Shown one piece after another: positions 34,054 through 43,192 of a DNA stretch of 64,000 nt. Below the pieces are notes generated by a model that made no database searches, was not told the origin of the DNA, and saw nothing but the letters and a program-made list of their open reading frames with translations. Position numbers and translations under genes: made by a program. Source of the DNA: Photorhabdus bodei (GTDB lineage: Bacteria; Pseudomonadota; Gammaproteobacteria; Enterobacterales; Enterobacteriaceae); NCBI RefSeq assembly GCF_003287735.1, contig NZ_NSCM01000001.1, positions 62,001-126,000 on the forward strand, read 5' to 3'. The first letter of the stretch is position 1; every line of letters starts with the position of its first letter.

Positions 34054-34737
34054 ATGGAAACATCAGCAAAACAACCCAATGACCGGACAGTAAAATTGAA
34101 AAGCGGATTTGATCAGTCTGAACTGGTCAAAGCACGCATCATCAATCTTGCTGATCATTTTATTAATGTGCTTAAAAACAAAGATTCAGAAAGTATTTCC
34201 CAGTTGTTAACCCTCTCTGATGATGAATTTTGGACAGAAGTCAAAGGACGAGCTAACTATATTGAAATAGTGGCAAATATCACACCGGAAAAGAAGGAAC
34301 ACGAAGAATTTATCGAAACTAGAAACGCTTTTCTTGCCCATCTTGGGGAATATGGTGGTGTTTATAAGTCCAGTAAGGTTGCTGATATATTAGGAGTGAC
34401 CCGCCCAACAGTAAATAAGTATGGTGAAAATCATAAACTCATTGTATTAAATTGGGGAATAGAGAATTTATATCCTGTATTTCAGTTTTCGGTAAATAAA
34501 AAAACTAGCAATAAAGGATATTTAAAAGGTGTCCCAGAAATACTGGCTAATCTAGGTCCAGTCAGTGGTGTAAAAAAGTGCGGTTTTTTCCTGCGTGAAA
34601 TCAAGACATTTAATCTTGGTATCGATCTGGCTGAATCCACGATGGTACTGGATATCCTCAGAAATGGTGCCTCCAATGATGAAATTGCTCAATTGGTAAA
34701 ACTGGCGAAAATGTTCGGTTCTGTTGATTCTATATAA
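34054..34737 (+). CDS. Solo Xre/MbcA/ParS-like HTH protein (antitoxin-like regulator)
   Basis: 227 residues. A helix-turn-helix (YKSSKVADILGVTRPTVNKYGENHKL, about 106-131) is followed by NWGIENLYPVFQFSVN. The C-terminal part (GVPEILANLGPV ... FFLREIKTFNLG...STMVLDILRNG..DEIAQLVKLA) has the 'YPAxQF - LxGLxxVL - LGGxSPLDxLRxG' layout of MbcA/ParS/Xre antitoxin C-terminal domains. The usual RES or similar toxin is not adjacent, so it may be a free-standing regulator. The ATG at 34054, five bases after GAGG, is preferred over the upstream GTG at 34048, which overlaps the ribosome-binding site. Confidence 0.7.
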   Translation: METSAKQPNDRTVKLKSGFDQSELVKARIINLADHFINVLKNKDSESISQLLTLSDDEFWTEVKGRANYIEIVANITPEKKEHEEFIETRNAFLAHLGEYGGVYKSSKVADILGVTRPTVNKYGENHKLIVLNWGIENLYPVFQFSVNKKTSNKGYLKGVPEILANLGPVSGVKKCGFFLREIKTFNLGIDLAESTMVLDILRNGASNDEIAQLVKLAKMFGSVDSI

Positions 34738-34793
34738 AAAATTCCAGCATAACCCTCCTTTGGAATATATCAACTGCTCAAAAATGCGTGTTC

Positions 34794-35564
34794 TCACAGT
34801 ACTACCGTTTGTCCGCCATCGACTAGCAGTGATACGCCGGTTATAAACGATGCGAGATCCGATCCTAACCATACGACCGCATTTCCTACCTCTTCCGGCT
34901 CTCCCAATCTTCGGAGAGGCATCCTTTCCCGTAACCCATCAAACATTTTCGCCACTTCCGGCGAGGAAAGAGGAAGTGCTGTATTGATCAGTCCTGGGCA
35001 GACTGCATTAACACGAATACCTGACGGCCCGAAGGCATCGGCCAGTGCAGCCACCATCATATTCACGCCAGCTTTGCTAGTGGAATAGGCGGTTGTAAGT
35101 TGTCCTGTTCTAATGGACCCCATACTTGACGTTGCCACAATACTTCCGCGTTTACCTAGTTTTATCATCTGTTCAGCAGCAGCCTGTGCGCCAAATAGAA
35201 CGCCATCCAAGTTGACCGTAAGCAGCTTGTGAAAATCATCTGCACTAATCTGTGGGCCATCGGTAGCTAATGCGATTCCTGCATTGCAAGCCATCAGATC
35301 AACACCGCCGAACGGTGTAGCGACATCAACCAAGGCGTCCATCTCACTTCGTGAGGTGACATCACACCGGTGGAATATGGCTTTTGTACCAAGCGAATTG
35401 AGACGCTGAAGCACTGGTGTTCCTCCCTCTCGAGGCTGATCAGTGATATCGCCAATAATTACGATTGCTGCGCCATGACGCGCCGCAGCTAAAGCAATGC
35501 CTGCTCCGATGCCACTTGCGCCGCCAGTGACAATGACAACCTTACCTTCTAGCATACGGTCCAT
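34794..35564 (-). CDS. Short-chain dehydrogenase/reductase (SDR)
   Basis: 256 residues with the classical SDR signatures: TGGASGIGAGIALAAARHGA (cofactor binding), NAGIA, the catalytic Ser in SIVATSSMGS, YSTSKAG (Tyr/Lys), and CPGLINTALPLS. The C-terminus LASFITGVSLLVDGGQTVV is typical of bacterial classical SDRs. GAGGAA precedes the ATG. It lies 151 bases downstream of the FAD oxidase on the same strand and shares its higher G+C, so it probably belongs to the same catabolic island. Substrate unknown. Confidence 0.88.
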   Translation of the reverse strand: MDRMLEGKVVIVTGGASGIGAGIALAAARHGAAIVIIGDITDQPREGGTPVLQRLNSLGTKAIFHRCDVTSRSEMDALVDVATPFGGVDLMACNAGIALATDGPQISADDFHKLLTVNLDGVLFGAQAAAEQMIKLGKRGSIVATSSMGSIRTGQLTTAYSTSKAGVNMMVAALADAFGPSGIRVNAVCPGLINTALPLSSPEVAKMFDGLRERMPLRRLGEPEEVGNAVVWLGSDLASFITGVSLLVDGGQTVVL

Positions 35565-35715
35565 TTGATGTTCCTCATTAGTATCGCGTTATCACAGGCG
35601 CTATTTGAGATATTTATTGATCCAGATCATGGGGATAGCATAAAAAACACACATACAATCATTAACCAATGCAAATATAACCGACATTGGCTTCCGAAAC
35701 CCTACGCCCTGTTGC

Positions 35716-37257
35716 TCAGAACGAAACTATCTCTGCCGGATTAAGCGTGCTTATCACTCCCAGAATACCTTTAGCCAACGGAATGGCTACCGGAGAGAGA
35801 TAGGAGCCCAGCGGGATACTCGCGTGGTCAATGGAGGTAAGCATGGTAAAATCGTCGTTGAGTCCGGTAAGATCGTCGCTGATAGCTTTGCCAATGCGCA
35901 CCGTCTGCGCCACGCCATGACCACTCCAGCCATGTACCATATACACGGGTACTCTGTCGTCGCTCTTGCGGGCATCGGTGGCACCGTTTAAGGTCAGATC
36001 GCTGATCCCGCCCCAAGAATATTCTAGTTCGGCTTTTTCCAACTGCGGGAACACGGTTCTGATACGCTCAAGCAGATAGTTGTTCACATCACGTGGTGAC
36101 CAAGAATTGCCAGTACCCTGTCCACCGAACAGCAGGCGGTTGTTGCGCACTGCACGATAGTAGTCGACCTGTAACTGTGTATCGTAGACCGGCAGATTCG
36201 ACGGGATCAGCTCTTTGACATCCACTGGCAACGGCGGCGTTACCGCCACGTAGGAGAAAAAAGGCACCGTGGTGGAAGGGCCGGAGATAAACTCACCCGT
36301 GGAGACATGCACACCCAATACCACAGCTTTACTTGCCCTGATAGCTCCCCGCTCAGTTTCTACGACTGTACCACCAGCATCCTGCCTGATGCCCTTCACT
36401 TTCGTGCTGTCATAGATTCGCCCACCCAGTCTGGCGAAACCATAAACCAGGCCACGCAATAGTGCCAGAGGGTGAACCTGCCCACCGATACTGTCGACAT
36501 TTGCTCCATGGTAGATGCTCGAACGCACATACTCTTCCTGCAATTCGTGCGGTCCGATAACCTTCATCGCCGTGTCTCCCAGTTGACGCCGGGCATCGGC
36601 ATTAGCCACCAGCGGCCCCATGTGGCCTGCGTGCACCGCAACAGTGATATGACCATATTTGCGGTCACATTCAAAACTATAACGCTCACGGAGTTCATCC
36701 ACGAGATTCATCGCTTCAACAGAGGCAAAACGCCATAAGCGTTTAGCCTCATCGAATGAAAGTTTTTCCAGTATGGTTTTAGCTTCCCAGCGTGCAAGCC
36801 CAGGGGTTATCTGTCCCCCGTTGCGGCCAGAAGCTCCTGAACCAATGTTATCCTTTTCAACCAGAATCACGTCCACTCCCGCTTCAGCCAGATGCAATGC
36901 CGTGGAAGCACCCAGCAACCCACCGCCGATAACCACAACTTCGCAGTTCTGGTCTTCAGGCAGGCTTCCAAAAGTGGGCCAGTCAGCCAAAGAAGCTTCA
37001 TAATAATTGGCTGGCATGGCACCAGCCGCAGCGTCTTTATGCCAGCTCCAGATGCGCGGATCCAGCCCCAACCGGCTGGCTCTATGCTGTGCATCCTCCA
37101 ACAGTGTTGGCCGGAGCTTATCAACTTTGACGGCCGGAGCATCGGCCGCGGTTAAGGTCCTGGCGAGCAGGGATAAGTTGGGAAATACGGATGAAAGCAC
37201 TCCTGCCCCCGCGAGCGTCGCGACGGTAGAAATAAAGTCTCTTCTATTCATTGTCAT
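35716..37257 (-). CDS. FAD-dependent amine oxidase (DAO family) with Tat-type signal
   Basis: 513 residues. The N-terminus MNRRDFISTVATLAGAGVLS is a twin-arginine-type signal. The DAO fold follows: VVVIGGGLLGASTALHLAEAG near 107, then the conserved GASGRNGGQ near 142, which is the signature also found in gamma-glutamylputrescine oxidase (PuuB) and related amine oxidases. YSWGGISDLT and a C-terminal HGWSGHGVAQT match the substrate/FAD C-terminal motif. It should oxidise an amine to an aldehyde, which the co-oriented aldehyde dehydrogenase could then oxidise. The exact substrate is not known. Export is unusual for PuuB-like enzymes. AGGAG precedes the ATG. Confidence 0.82.
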   Translation of the reverse strand: MTMNRRDFISTVATLAGAGVLSSVFPNLSLLARTLTAADAPAVKVDKLRPTLLEDAQHRASRLGLDPRIWSWHKDAAAGAMPANYYEASLADWPTFGSLPEDQNCEVVVIGGGLLGASTALHLAEAGVDVILVEKDNIGSGASGRNGGQITPGLARWEAKTILEKLSFDEAKRLWRFASVEAMNLVDELRERYSFECDRKYGHITVAVHAGHMGPLVANADARRQLGDTAMKVIGPHELQEEYVRSSIYHGANVDSIGGQVHPLALLRGLVYGFARLGGRIYDSTKVKGIRQDAGGTVVETERGAIRASKAVVLGVHVSTGEFISGPSTTVPFFSYVAVTPPLPVDVKELIPSNLPVYDTQLQVDYYRAVRNNRLLFGGQGTGNSWSPRDVNNYLLERIRTVFPQLEKAELEYSWGGISDLTLNGATDARKSDDRVPVYMVHGWSGHGVAQTVRIGKAISDDLTGLNDDFTMLTSIDHASIPLGSYLSPVAIPLAKGILGVISTLNPAEIVSF

Positions 37258-37314
37258 TTCAACACTCCTGTCATGATCTTGAAATCACCTGCTGGCTTGG
37301 TCTGGAGAGTTTCC

Positions 37315-37683
37315 CTATGAGTGAGTCCGGCTATCTGAGCTGTATTTATTGCTGCCAGGGCTCCCTTTCAGGCCGGCGAGAATCAGCAGGATAACAGTGC
37401 CGATAAACGGTATGAGATGCAGCAGTAACCACCAAGCGCTACAGTTGATGTCGTGCAGGCGGCGGGCATTCACTGCTAGCGCGGGCAAAAACGTGAGCAG
37501 CAGATAGACAGCGCTGAACCAGCCCATATAAGTTTCAGGATTGGCAACGGCAAAGTAGCTTTCAAGGAAAGAGATAATAAATACAGTCAAGATCTGGAAC
37601 AGGAAGAAATACCAGAATTCTTTACGCCTGGCTCGCCCTTTGAAACATGCATAGTTCTTTAATACATTTAAATACCAGTGCAT
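37315..37683 (-). CDS. DUF805 inner-membrane protein
   Basis: 122 residues with four membrane segments. The start MHWYLNVLKNYACFKGRARRKEFWYFFLF and RRLHDINCSAWW are DUF805 signatures (YhaH/YhaI-like). Function of the family is unknown. It lies 57 bases before the FAD oxidase on the same strand. GGGGATAAC precedes the ATG. Confidence 0.9.
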   Translation of the reverse strand: MHWYLNVLKNYACFKGRARRKEFWYFFLFQILTVFIISFLESYFAVANPETYMGWFSAVYLLLTFLPALAVNARRLHDINCSAWWLLLHLIPFIGTVILLILAGLKGSPGSNKYSSDSRTHS

Positions 37684-37869
37684 TGTTATCCCCTCTTGTG
37701 AGGTAGCAGATTCTGAAATAAGCGAGCTTCAACAGACAGACGCCCGATGTGAATAGCTATCCAAAGCTGGTAGAAGTAACCGATCCAGCGTCGAAACCAG
37801 CATATCTGCCTGTGTATGGGCATCCGGTTGCGGCGCGACCGCAAGCTTCGCGCCGGGTATCGATCAACG
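37684..37869 (-). other. Gap in the amine island, possible regulator remnant
   Basis: Between the SnoaL-like gene and the DUF805 gene the minus strand can be read as KLAVAPQPDAHTQADMLVSTLDRLLLPALDSYSHR then a stop. The high G+C and helical pattern look like the 3' end of a lost gene (a transcription factor C-terminus is possible), but no start or family is recognisable. Confidence 0.25.
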
Positions 37870-38643
37870 CTAAAAAATACCGTGGCGATGCAGCGCTTTC
37901 GCATCCTCCGGTACCGGGGTGATAGCATCCCAAAGTTCGGCCACTTTGCCGTTCTCAATGCGCCATAGCTCGAAGTAGCTGTGACGCGCTCCGACGATAC
38001 TTCCCTCCGAATGGGTCAGAACAAACTGCCCATCGGCTACCGTACGGTGAATTTTAGTGTAATGCAGCCCCTGCCCTTCATCCCTGAGTTGCTTAAGAAA
38101 CGAGATGAGTGCCGCCGTACCATCGGGAATATCGGGGCTGTGCTGGCGAAACAATTCACCATTAGTGTAGTTTCCAAACTCTTCGTAGTGACCCTCGATC
38201 AGGGTACGTGTAAAAAAGTTGACCACCAGCTCGCGATTCTTCTCTCGGTCATGGTCATCGCCTGCTTCAGTCGGGCCGTCTAACTGAGTCCGGCCACTGA
38301 CGTTGGGTGCAGCCTGCGGCACCAAGCCGTCCCAGTGCTCTACGATTAAGCCGCCGGCAACCCGGTACAGATCGAAACCAACCAACGGCCAGTTATCTAA
38401 TCCCGTAAAACGACCGTGGATGGCGACCAGATCACCATCCTGCAATACACGATACGTTTCGTGGTGCAGTTCGGGATGTGTCCAGACCAGCTCACGTAAT
38501 CCGGCAAGACCATCTTTGACCAACGGGGAATGTTCGATGAAATGTGGCGCGAAATAACGCTCAAGCGCCCCTAGATCACGGTCAGTAAACAGCTCGTGGT
38601 GCGCACGCGACACCAAGTCGCGTGGAGATCTATTCTGAATCAT
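37870..38643 (-). CDS. Tandem SnoaL-like/NTF2-fold protein
   Basis: 257 residues made of two NTF2-like (SnoaL-type) repeats, each about 120 residues. The first contains ERYFAPHFIEHSP...G, DLVAIHGRF and VEHWDGLVPQ. The second contains GHYEEFGNYTNGELFRQHSPDIPDG, QFVLTHSEG and VAELWDAITPVP. Such proteins act as small-molecule isomerases, cyclases or unspecific binding proteins. It starts 15 bases after the aldehyde dehydrogenase and shares its high G+C, so the two are co-transcribed. Substrate unknown. Confidence 0.82.
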   Translation of the reverse strand: MIQNRSPRDLVSRAHHELFTDRDLGALERYFAPHFIEHSPLVKDGLAGLRELVWTHPELHHETYRVLQDGDLVAIHGRFTGLDNWPLVGFDLYRVAGGLIVEHWDGLVPQAAPNVSGRTQLDGPTEAGDDHDREKNRELVVNFFTRTLIEGHYEEFGNYTNGELFRQHSPDIPDGTAALISFLKQLRDEGQGLHYTKIHRTVADGQFVLTHSEGSIVGARHSYFELWRIENGKVAELWDAITPVPEDAKALHRHGIF

Positions 38644-38658
38644 TGCGGATGTCCTGTG

Positions 38659-40089
38659 TCAGTCGTTGGAACTCATCACGTGTTTGATACGCGTATATTC
38701 GTCGAAGCCATAAGCCGACAGGTCTTTACCATATCCGGAGTTCTTGAAGCCGCCGTGCGGCGCTTCCGCCGTAAGAGGAATATGGGTGTTAATCCAGACG
38801 GTACCGAAATCGAGTTCACGTGACAGGCGCAACGCGCGGCCATGGTCGCGGGTCCAGACACTGGAGGCCAGTCCGTATTTCACGTCGTTAGCTTTCTCTA
38901 TGGCATCCTGTTCATCGCGGAACTTCTGCACCGTGATAACCGGGCCGAAAATCTCGGTCTGGATTGCTTCGTCGTGCTGTTCCAGACCGGTAATTACCGT
39001 AGGTTCAAAGTAATAACCCGAACGTTCGGCCTGACGGCCTCCAGTTTCGATACAGGCATGCGCGGGCAAACGTGCAATGAACCCTTTGACCTGCTCCAGC
39101 TGACGAACATTATTGAGCGGCCCATACAGCGCCTCTTCATCTTCTGGATAGCCAAAGCGGGTAGCTTTAGCTACCGTCACCAGTTTGGCGACGAAGGTAT
39201 CGTAAACAGAGTCATGCACCAGCACACGCGAGGCTGCCGTACAATCCTGACCCGCATTGAAATATCCCGCGGTAGCAATGGTCTCCACCGCTTTGTCCAT
39301 ATCTGCATCGGCGAAAACAACCACTGGCGCTTTGCCACCTAGCTCCAAATGTGCTCTGGTGAGATTAGCCGCCGCCGAAGAGGCAACCTGCAAACCTGCG
39401 CGCACGGAACCAGTGATGGAAACCATAGCTGGCGTTTTGTGTGAAACGACCAGAGCACCCGCGCTGGCATTACCCAACACCACGTTGAATGCACCTATCG
39501 GGAAGAACGGAGCGGCCAGTTCAGCCAGCAACAGAGTACTTTCCGGCGTGGTATCGCTCGGTTTGAGTACCACGGTATTACCCGCTGCCAGTGCGGGTGC
39601 TATCTTCCATACTGCCATCATCAGCGGGTAGTTCCACGGCGTAACCTGCCCCACCACGCCCAGTGGTTCGCGCCGGATGCTGGTCGTCATATCAGGAAGA
39701 TATTCAGCAGTCGCTTTGCCTTCCAGAAAACGGGCGGCACCAGCGAAGAAACGGATATGATCCACTGACGTCGCAACTTCCTCAGAGGCAATCAGATGCT
39801 TGAGCTGCCCTGTATTGCGGCTTTGCGCTTCGATCAGACGTTCAGAGTTTTTTTCCACCGCGTCGGCTAATGCCAGCAACGCCTGCTGACGAGCTGACGG
39901 TGTGCTGCGCCTCCAGATCTTGAATGCCTCTTTAGCCGATACATAAGCTTCATCAACATCCGCTACAGTCGCGTTAGGAGAACGCGCATAGATTTCACCT
40001 GTGACCGGGCTTACTAGGTCAAAATATTCGGAACCTTTAGATTCAACATACTGACTATTAATGAAATGCCTGAGCGTTGGTACCGCCAT
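38659..40089 (-). CDS. Aldehyde dehydrogenase, aminobutyraldehyde dehydrogenase-like (PatD type)
   Basis: 476 residues with the full ALDH plan: PWNYPLMMAVWKIAPALAAGNTVVLKPSD, the catalytic Glu in LELGGKAPV, the nucleophilic Cys in GYFNAGQDCTAASR, EIFGPVITV, and the C-terminus SGYGKDLSAYGFDEYTRIKHV. The NAGQDCTA and GKAPV blocks and the length are closest, by memory, to gamma-aminobutyraldehyde/betaine-aldehyde dehydrogenases such as E. coli PatD. It would oxidise an amino-aldehyde to the acid with NAD+. CAGGAGG precedes the ATG, and the gene leads the island on the minus strand. Confidence 0.9.
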   Translation of the reverse strand: MAVPTLRHFINSQYVESKGSEYFDLVSPVTGEIYARSPNATVADVDEAYVSAKEAFKIWRRSTPSARQQALLALADAVEKNSERLIEAQSRNTGQLKHLIASEEVATSVDHIRFFAGAARFLEGKATAEYLPDMTTSIRREPLGVVGQVTPWNYPLMMAVWKIAPALAAGNTVVLKPSDTTPESTLLLAELAAPFFPIGAFNVVLGNASAGALVVSHKTPAMVSITGSVRAGLQVASSAAANLTRAHLELGGKAPVVVFADADMDKAVETIATAGYFNAGQDCTAASRVLVHDSVYDTFVAKLVTVAKATRFGYPEDEEALYGPLNNVRQLEQVKGFIARLPAHACIETGGRQAERSGYYFEPTVITGLEQHDEAIQTEIFGPVITVQKFRDEQDAIEKANDVKYGLASSVWTRDHGRALRLSRELDFGTVWINTHIPLTAEAPHGGFKNSGYGKDLSAYGFDEYTRIKHVMSSND

Positions 40090-40460
40090 GGTTACCTCCT
40101 GATGGATTGGATAACATAAAATATAACCTATAACTTAATATGTTCAATTGTTGTATAGATGTTAATTTTTCAACTAAAAAACAAAAATAAAAGAGTAATT
40201 AGATACATAGATGTACCTCTCGACACTCCTGTTCAGGAAAATATGCCGATCTGTGAGCAGGATCGATGATTTTTTTAACTGAAAGAAAAGATTTGGGGGC
40301 TATTTCTCGGCAGGATTATTTACAATCGAGTTAATATCAGAGATTGCTCAATTTGCAACATCAATATTAAAAAACGAAGTCTGAGAGAAATTACGTTAAA
40401 TAACTCGCGACTGAAGTCGCAGCCTTTTAACTGCGACTACGGCGACAAGCCTTATTATTC
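40090..40460. other. Intergenic region upstream of the aldehyde dehydrogenase
   Basis: About 370 AT-rich bases, in contrast to the GC-rich genes to the left. No gene is seen. It marks the right edge of the GC-rich island and is followed by two ERIC copies. Confidence 0.45.
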
Positions 40461-40588
40461 TATACCTTATGGATTTCAAGATGCATCGCGGCGGCAAGGG
40501 AGCGAATCCCCGGGAGCATAGATAACTATGTGACCGGGGTGAGTGAGTGCAGCCAACAAAGAGGCAACTTGAAGGATGACAGGTATAT
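40461..40588 (+). repeat. ERIC element 4 (first of a tandem pair)
   Basis: Forward copy from TATACCTTATGGATTTCAAG to GGATGACAGGTATATA. It shares its right-end TATA with ERIC 5. Confidence 0.92.
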
Positions 40589-40714
40589 ACCCAATGGATT
40601 TCAAGATGGATCGCGACGGCAAGGGAGAGAATCCCCGGGAGCATAGGTAACTATGTGACCGGGGTGAGCGAGTGCAGCCAACAAAGAGGCAACTTGAAAG
40701 ATGACGGGTATATA
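40585..40714 (+). repeat. ERIC element 5 (second of a tandem pair)
   Basis: Forward copy directly joined to ERIC 4 in the same orientation. It differs at several positions (for example AAGATGGATCGCGACGG), so it is not a recent exact duplication. It ends 8 bases before the dmsA-like stop codon. Confidence 0.92.
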
Positions 40715-40721
40715 CATTCAC

Positions 40722-43130
40722 TCATGCTTTATTGACCTCAACCAATAATGTTTGATGAGAGTTTCCGTGTGCAAGCGGGGTTTTACGGGATGATGTCAGC
40801 ACATTGACACAACCTCCCCAATCAACACCATTTTTATCCGGTTGCCACCATGCGCCGGTCGGCATTGCCACCACGCCGGGGATAATACGTTGAGTTACCT
40901 CCGCCGGGATCATAGAAACACCGCGATCATTAAATACCCGAACTAAATCCCCTTGTTTAATTTTGCGTTTTTGCGCATCCAATGGATTAATCCATAACCT
41001 CTGGGTTTGTACTTCCTTTAACCAAGGATTTGAATATTGGGTTGAATTAGAGCGGTTTTTCCCTTTCCAGGTAATTAATTGCAACGGGTATTTTTCAGTT
41101 AATTTATCCTCCGGCCCTTCGAATGCAGGTACATAATGTGACAATGCAGGGATCTCAGGATGTTGCATGTCGTATAGACGCTTAGAAAATATCTCTATTT
41201 TTCCTGAGGGTGTTGGAAATGGATGATTTTCTAGGTCACGAATATTTTTTTCAAAAGCGACATAAGGCGGTATTTTGAAAAGATGTTTGTTTGTCCGTTG
41301 TAATTCCTCAAAAGTAGGTAAATTTTCTTTTGGCATAGCTTGACGATTAGATTCCATAATATGAGCTATCCACGCTTTTTCGTCACGACCTTGGCTGAAT
41401 TCCTGTTCAACTCCCAGCTTTTCGGCCACTTCACGTATCCATTCATAATCAGAACGCCGTTCGAATTCAGGTTCAATCAATTTTGATGACAAAATGAAAT
41501 AGCTGCCGGTGCCCCAAGGATAGGCAATATTCCAGCGTTCCATAAAACTGGTTTCCGGCAATAAAATATCAGCATATCGGGTGCTTGGTGTTAGATAAAG
41601 ATCACTGGAGACAATGAATTCAATTTTAGATTCATCTGCCAATATTTTTACTGCCTGATTAATATCCGGGTTTTGATTTGCAAGGTAATTACCGGCCAGT
41701 GAGAATAACACACGGATATTGGTATTCAGCTTATCTGCACCAACTAAACCGTCTGCCGGAGTCACTTTACTGGCATCATCGGCTGCTTGGACCCAGTTCA
41801 TTACAGAGATTTTTTCTTTTACCGGGTTTTTACCAAGATCAAGTCCGTAGAGATATTTATTACCCGCAACACTACCGAAACCGGCTGCCCATCCCCCTTT
41901 TTTACCCACATTACCGGTTATTGTGGCTAAAATTGTTGAACCACGTGCAACACGTTCACCACAGATATGACGTTGTGGCCCCCATCCCTGAATCAGCGCC
42001 GCGGGTTTCGTGCTGGCATATTCGCGGGCAAGTTGACGAATGATATTTGCCGGCACTTTAGTGATTTTTTCAGCCCATGCCGGTGTTTTTACAATGCCAT
42101 CTTTAGCGCCTGTCAGGTAAGCAACCAAAGATTCATTGGCAGGAACGCCATCCGGCATATTGTTTTCATCAAAACCAATCGTATAGCGATCGATAAACCC
42201 TTTATCGTGCAAATTTTCACTGACAATCACATACATCATTGCATCCATTAATGCGTTATCAGTTGTTGGCAGCAAAGGAATCCATTGGTCAGCCAATGAG
42301 GAAGCAGAATCAGAATAACGGGGATCGACAACAATAAATTTGGTGCCGTTTTTTTTCATCTTCTGGAAATAGTGATTGGTGTGACCAAAAATAGTTTCAG
42401 ACGGATTATGGCCCCAAAGGATCACCAACGGGGTATCTTCTAAGGTATCCAGTGTGCTACCCGAAGTTGCTACGCCATAGGTATAGGGCGTGGCTGCCGC
42501 GGTATTGCCCATACTCACGGAATGGTAATATTGTAAATGTCCGCCGGTAATATTGAGTAAACGACGTAACATTTTATCACCTGATGATACACCGCCAATT
42601 ATCGCGGTATTAACGCTAACATAGCGGCAAGCTGGGCCATATTTCTCAGTAATGCTTTTTAGCTTATCCGCAATAATGGTTGTCGCCTCATCCCAGGAGA
42701 TTCGTTCAAATTTTCCTTCTCCCCGCTTACCAACTCGTTTCATCGGATATTTTAAACGATCAGGATGATAAACAAATTTGCGATAGCCCTTGCCGCGGAC
42801 GCAAGCTCGCATGATCGGCATTGCTTCATCAAGTTCATGATCAGGTCTGGTGGTTATGCGGGTGACAACACCTTCTCGGACATGAGCTCGGATATCGCAT
42901 CTTCCTCCACAATCAAATGTACTACAGGTGGGTATGACTTTCGTTTCACTTGTATCAATAACATTAATCGGTAGTGAGCTCTGGTCTGTTTTCTCGCCGG
43001 CGGTTGTTTGGCGGGTAGAAACAAAGGGAATAGATATAAGCGCCGCACTCGCTTGAATAAAATGACGACGGCTGGCCCTCAGGTCATTATTCTGTTCATC
43101 GGCTTCATCACTTATTTTTTTATGTTTCAT
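40722..43130 (-). CDS. DmsA-type molybdopterin oxidoreductase with Tat signal, no partner subunits
   Basis: 802 residues of the DMSO reductase family. A twin-arginine signal (SRRHFIQASAALISIPF) is followed by an N-terminal [4Fe-4S] Cys motif (CSTFDCGGRC ... RACVRGKG) as in DmsA/YnfE. LGHNPSET-like WGHNPSETIFG binds the cofactor. GTGSYF, TPSRYADILLPETSF-like (STRYADILLPETS) and a C-terminal cofactor domain (NDRG, GAWWQPD, GNSHQTLLVEV) complete the fold. It is probably a periplasmic S- or N-oxide (or selenate) reductase. The usual DmsB (FeS) and DmsC (anchor) genes are not adjacent, nor is a chaperone. Start: the ATG at 43130 has GGAGG six bases upstream; the longer frame is rejected. Confidence 0.88.
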   Translation of the reverse strand: MKHKKISDEADEQNNDLRASRRHFIQASAALISIPFVSTRQTTAGEKTDQSSLPINVIDTSETKVIPTCSTFDCGGRCDIRAHVREGVVTRITTRPDHELDEAMPIMRACVRGKGYRKFVYHPDRLKYPMKRVGKRGEGKFERISWDEATTIIADKLKSITEKYGPACRYVSVNTAIIGGVSSGDKMLRRLLNITGGHLQYYHSVSMGNTAAATPYTYGVATSGSTLDTLEDTPLVILWGHNPSETIFGHTNHYFQKMKKNGTKFIVVDPRYSDSASSLADQWIPLLPTTDNALMDAMMYVIVSENLHDKGFIDRYTIGFDENNMPDGVPANESLVAYLTGAKDGIVKTPAWAEKITKVPANIIRQLAREYASTKPAALIQGWGPQRHICGERVARGSTILATITGNVGKKGGWAAGFGSVAGNKYLYGLDLGKNPVKEKISVMNWVQAADDASKVTPADGLVGADKLNTNIRVLFSLAGNYLANQNPDINQAVKILADESKIEFIVSSDLYLTPSTRYADILLPETSFMERWNIAYPWGTGSYFILSSKLIEPEFERRSDYEWIREVAEKLGVEQEFSQGRDEKAWIAHIMESNRQAMPKENLPTFEELQRTNKHLFKIPPYVAFEKNIRDLENHPFPTPSGKIEIFSKRLYDMQHPEIPALSHYVPAFEGPEDKLTEKYPLQLITWKGKNRSNSTQYSNPWLKEVQTQRLWINPLDAQKRKIKQGDLVRVFNDRGVSMIPAEVTQRIIPGVVAMPTGAWWQPDKNGVDWGGCVNVLTSSRKTPLAHGNSHQTLLVEVNKA

Positions 43131-43192
43131 ATTAGCCTCCACACTGCATCTCATCCGTTGAATGTTATTTAGGAAAAAGGGTTTAAATGCTG

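Noticed and set aside
35787..37276. Open frames in other frames of the FAD oxidase and aldehyde dehydrogenase genes
   Set aside because: Their number reflects the higher G+C of this island. They have low-complexity products and no domain.
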